From the NCBI GenBank assembly GCA_009760855.2, contig WPIO01000012.1, positions 4,420,001-4,484,000 on the forward strand: a stretch of 64,000 nt of DNA. Reading direction: 5' to 3'. The notes beneath the pieces were generated by a model. That model worked only from the letters and a program-made list of their open reading frames with translations, did no database searches and was not told the origin of the DNA. This DNA is from Cristatella mucedo. Lineage: Eukaryota > Bryozoa > Phylactolaemata > Cristatellidae. Position 1 is the stretch's first letter; each line of letters begins with the position of its first letter. Of the stretch, positions 63,785-64,000 are shown in pieces. The position numbers and the translations under genes were made by a program.

Positions 63785-64000
63785 TGGACAGCCTCTTAAA
63801 TTCGGCCTACTAAATGTCAGCTCGCTAAAAACCAAGGAGTTACTTATCCGCGATCAGGTGGTCCAGGAGAAGCTAGATGCATTTCTGCTTACCGAAACCT
63901 GGATGACGCCTTGTTCCAGTAGCTGTATTTCCGAGACCACCCCACCCGGGTTCTCATTCTATCAGTCCGTGCGTTCTGACAAGTTGGTGGCAGGATTGCA
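63785..64000 (+). mobile_element. LINE endonuclease start, running off the window
   Basis: In one open frame it encodes LKFGLLNVSSLKTKELLIRD, KLDAFLLTETWMTP and TTPPGFSFYQSVRS, the N-terminal motifs (asparagine and TETW glutamate) of the L2/CR1 endonuclease. It is undisrupted as far as seen. It differs from the LINE-A endonuclease at 37.6 kb and could be LINE-B or a third family. The window ends inside it. Confidence 0.85.

Overview
This is eukaryotic, almost certainly metazoan, nuclear DNA from an AT-rich, repeat-laden genome. The evidence is a single split gene with GT-AG introns, many decayed non-LTR retrotransposons of the L2/CR1 type, tRNA-headed SINEs, solo LTRs and long (TA)n, (TG)n and (GA)n microsatellites. 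No operons, tRNA, rRNA or CRISPR arrays are seen. The species cannot be named from the sequence; an invertebrate is likely because the host protein is diverged from the vertebrate family members.

The one host gene I can support runs on the + strand from before position 1846 to a stop at 53195-53197. It is the C-terminal part, about 750 codons in sixteen exons, of a UBR1/UBR2-type (N-recognin) E3 ubiquitin ligase. Short exons carry a complete split RING-H2 signature (CAQC, then SCGHKFHIAC, then CPIC). They are followed by the helical segment with MAHIIQILL and PFLRCAALYF, then the C-terminal zinc site (CLLCG...HAQSC), and a last exon with a polyadenylation signal at 53362. Intron phases agree at fourteen of the fifteen junctions between these exons. 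The exception is 1971/6720, where a piece is missing or wrong. The N-terminal UBR box and ClpS-like domains must lie upstream of the window.

The introns are filled with retroelements. Family LINE-A (L2/CR1-like, 3' end GGGCGCTTTATCAAGTG plus an ATT repeat) has about twenty copies; the longest is 34.6-37.7 kb on the - strand. Family LINE-B (3' end with ATTAC repeats) has about six copies; the longest is 49.7-52.4 kb on the - strand. A 1.48 kb GC-rich solo LTR lies inside a LINE-B copy at 42917-44393, and a related 1.08 kb LTR lies at 59763-60846 in the opposite orientation. Two SINE families occur; one (SINE-A) ends with a copy of the LINE-A tail. Long inverted repeats lie at 2787-3038 (around a TA tract) and 30176-30297.

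Downstream of the gene (53.4-64 kb) I see only repeats: LINE-A and LINE-B fragments, a head-to-head LINE-A pair (56.0-58.7 kb), the second LTR, and at the right edge the endonuclease start of another LINE running off the window. No undescribed defence or biosynthetic system is visible. The most valuable results are the hidden UBR-type gene, the LINE-tailed SINE, the LTR with an internal minisatellite, the shared stop codon in several LINE-A copies, and the two palindromes.
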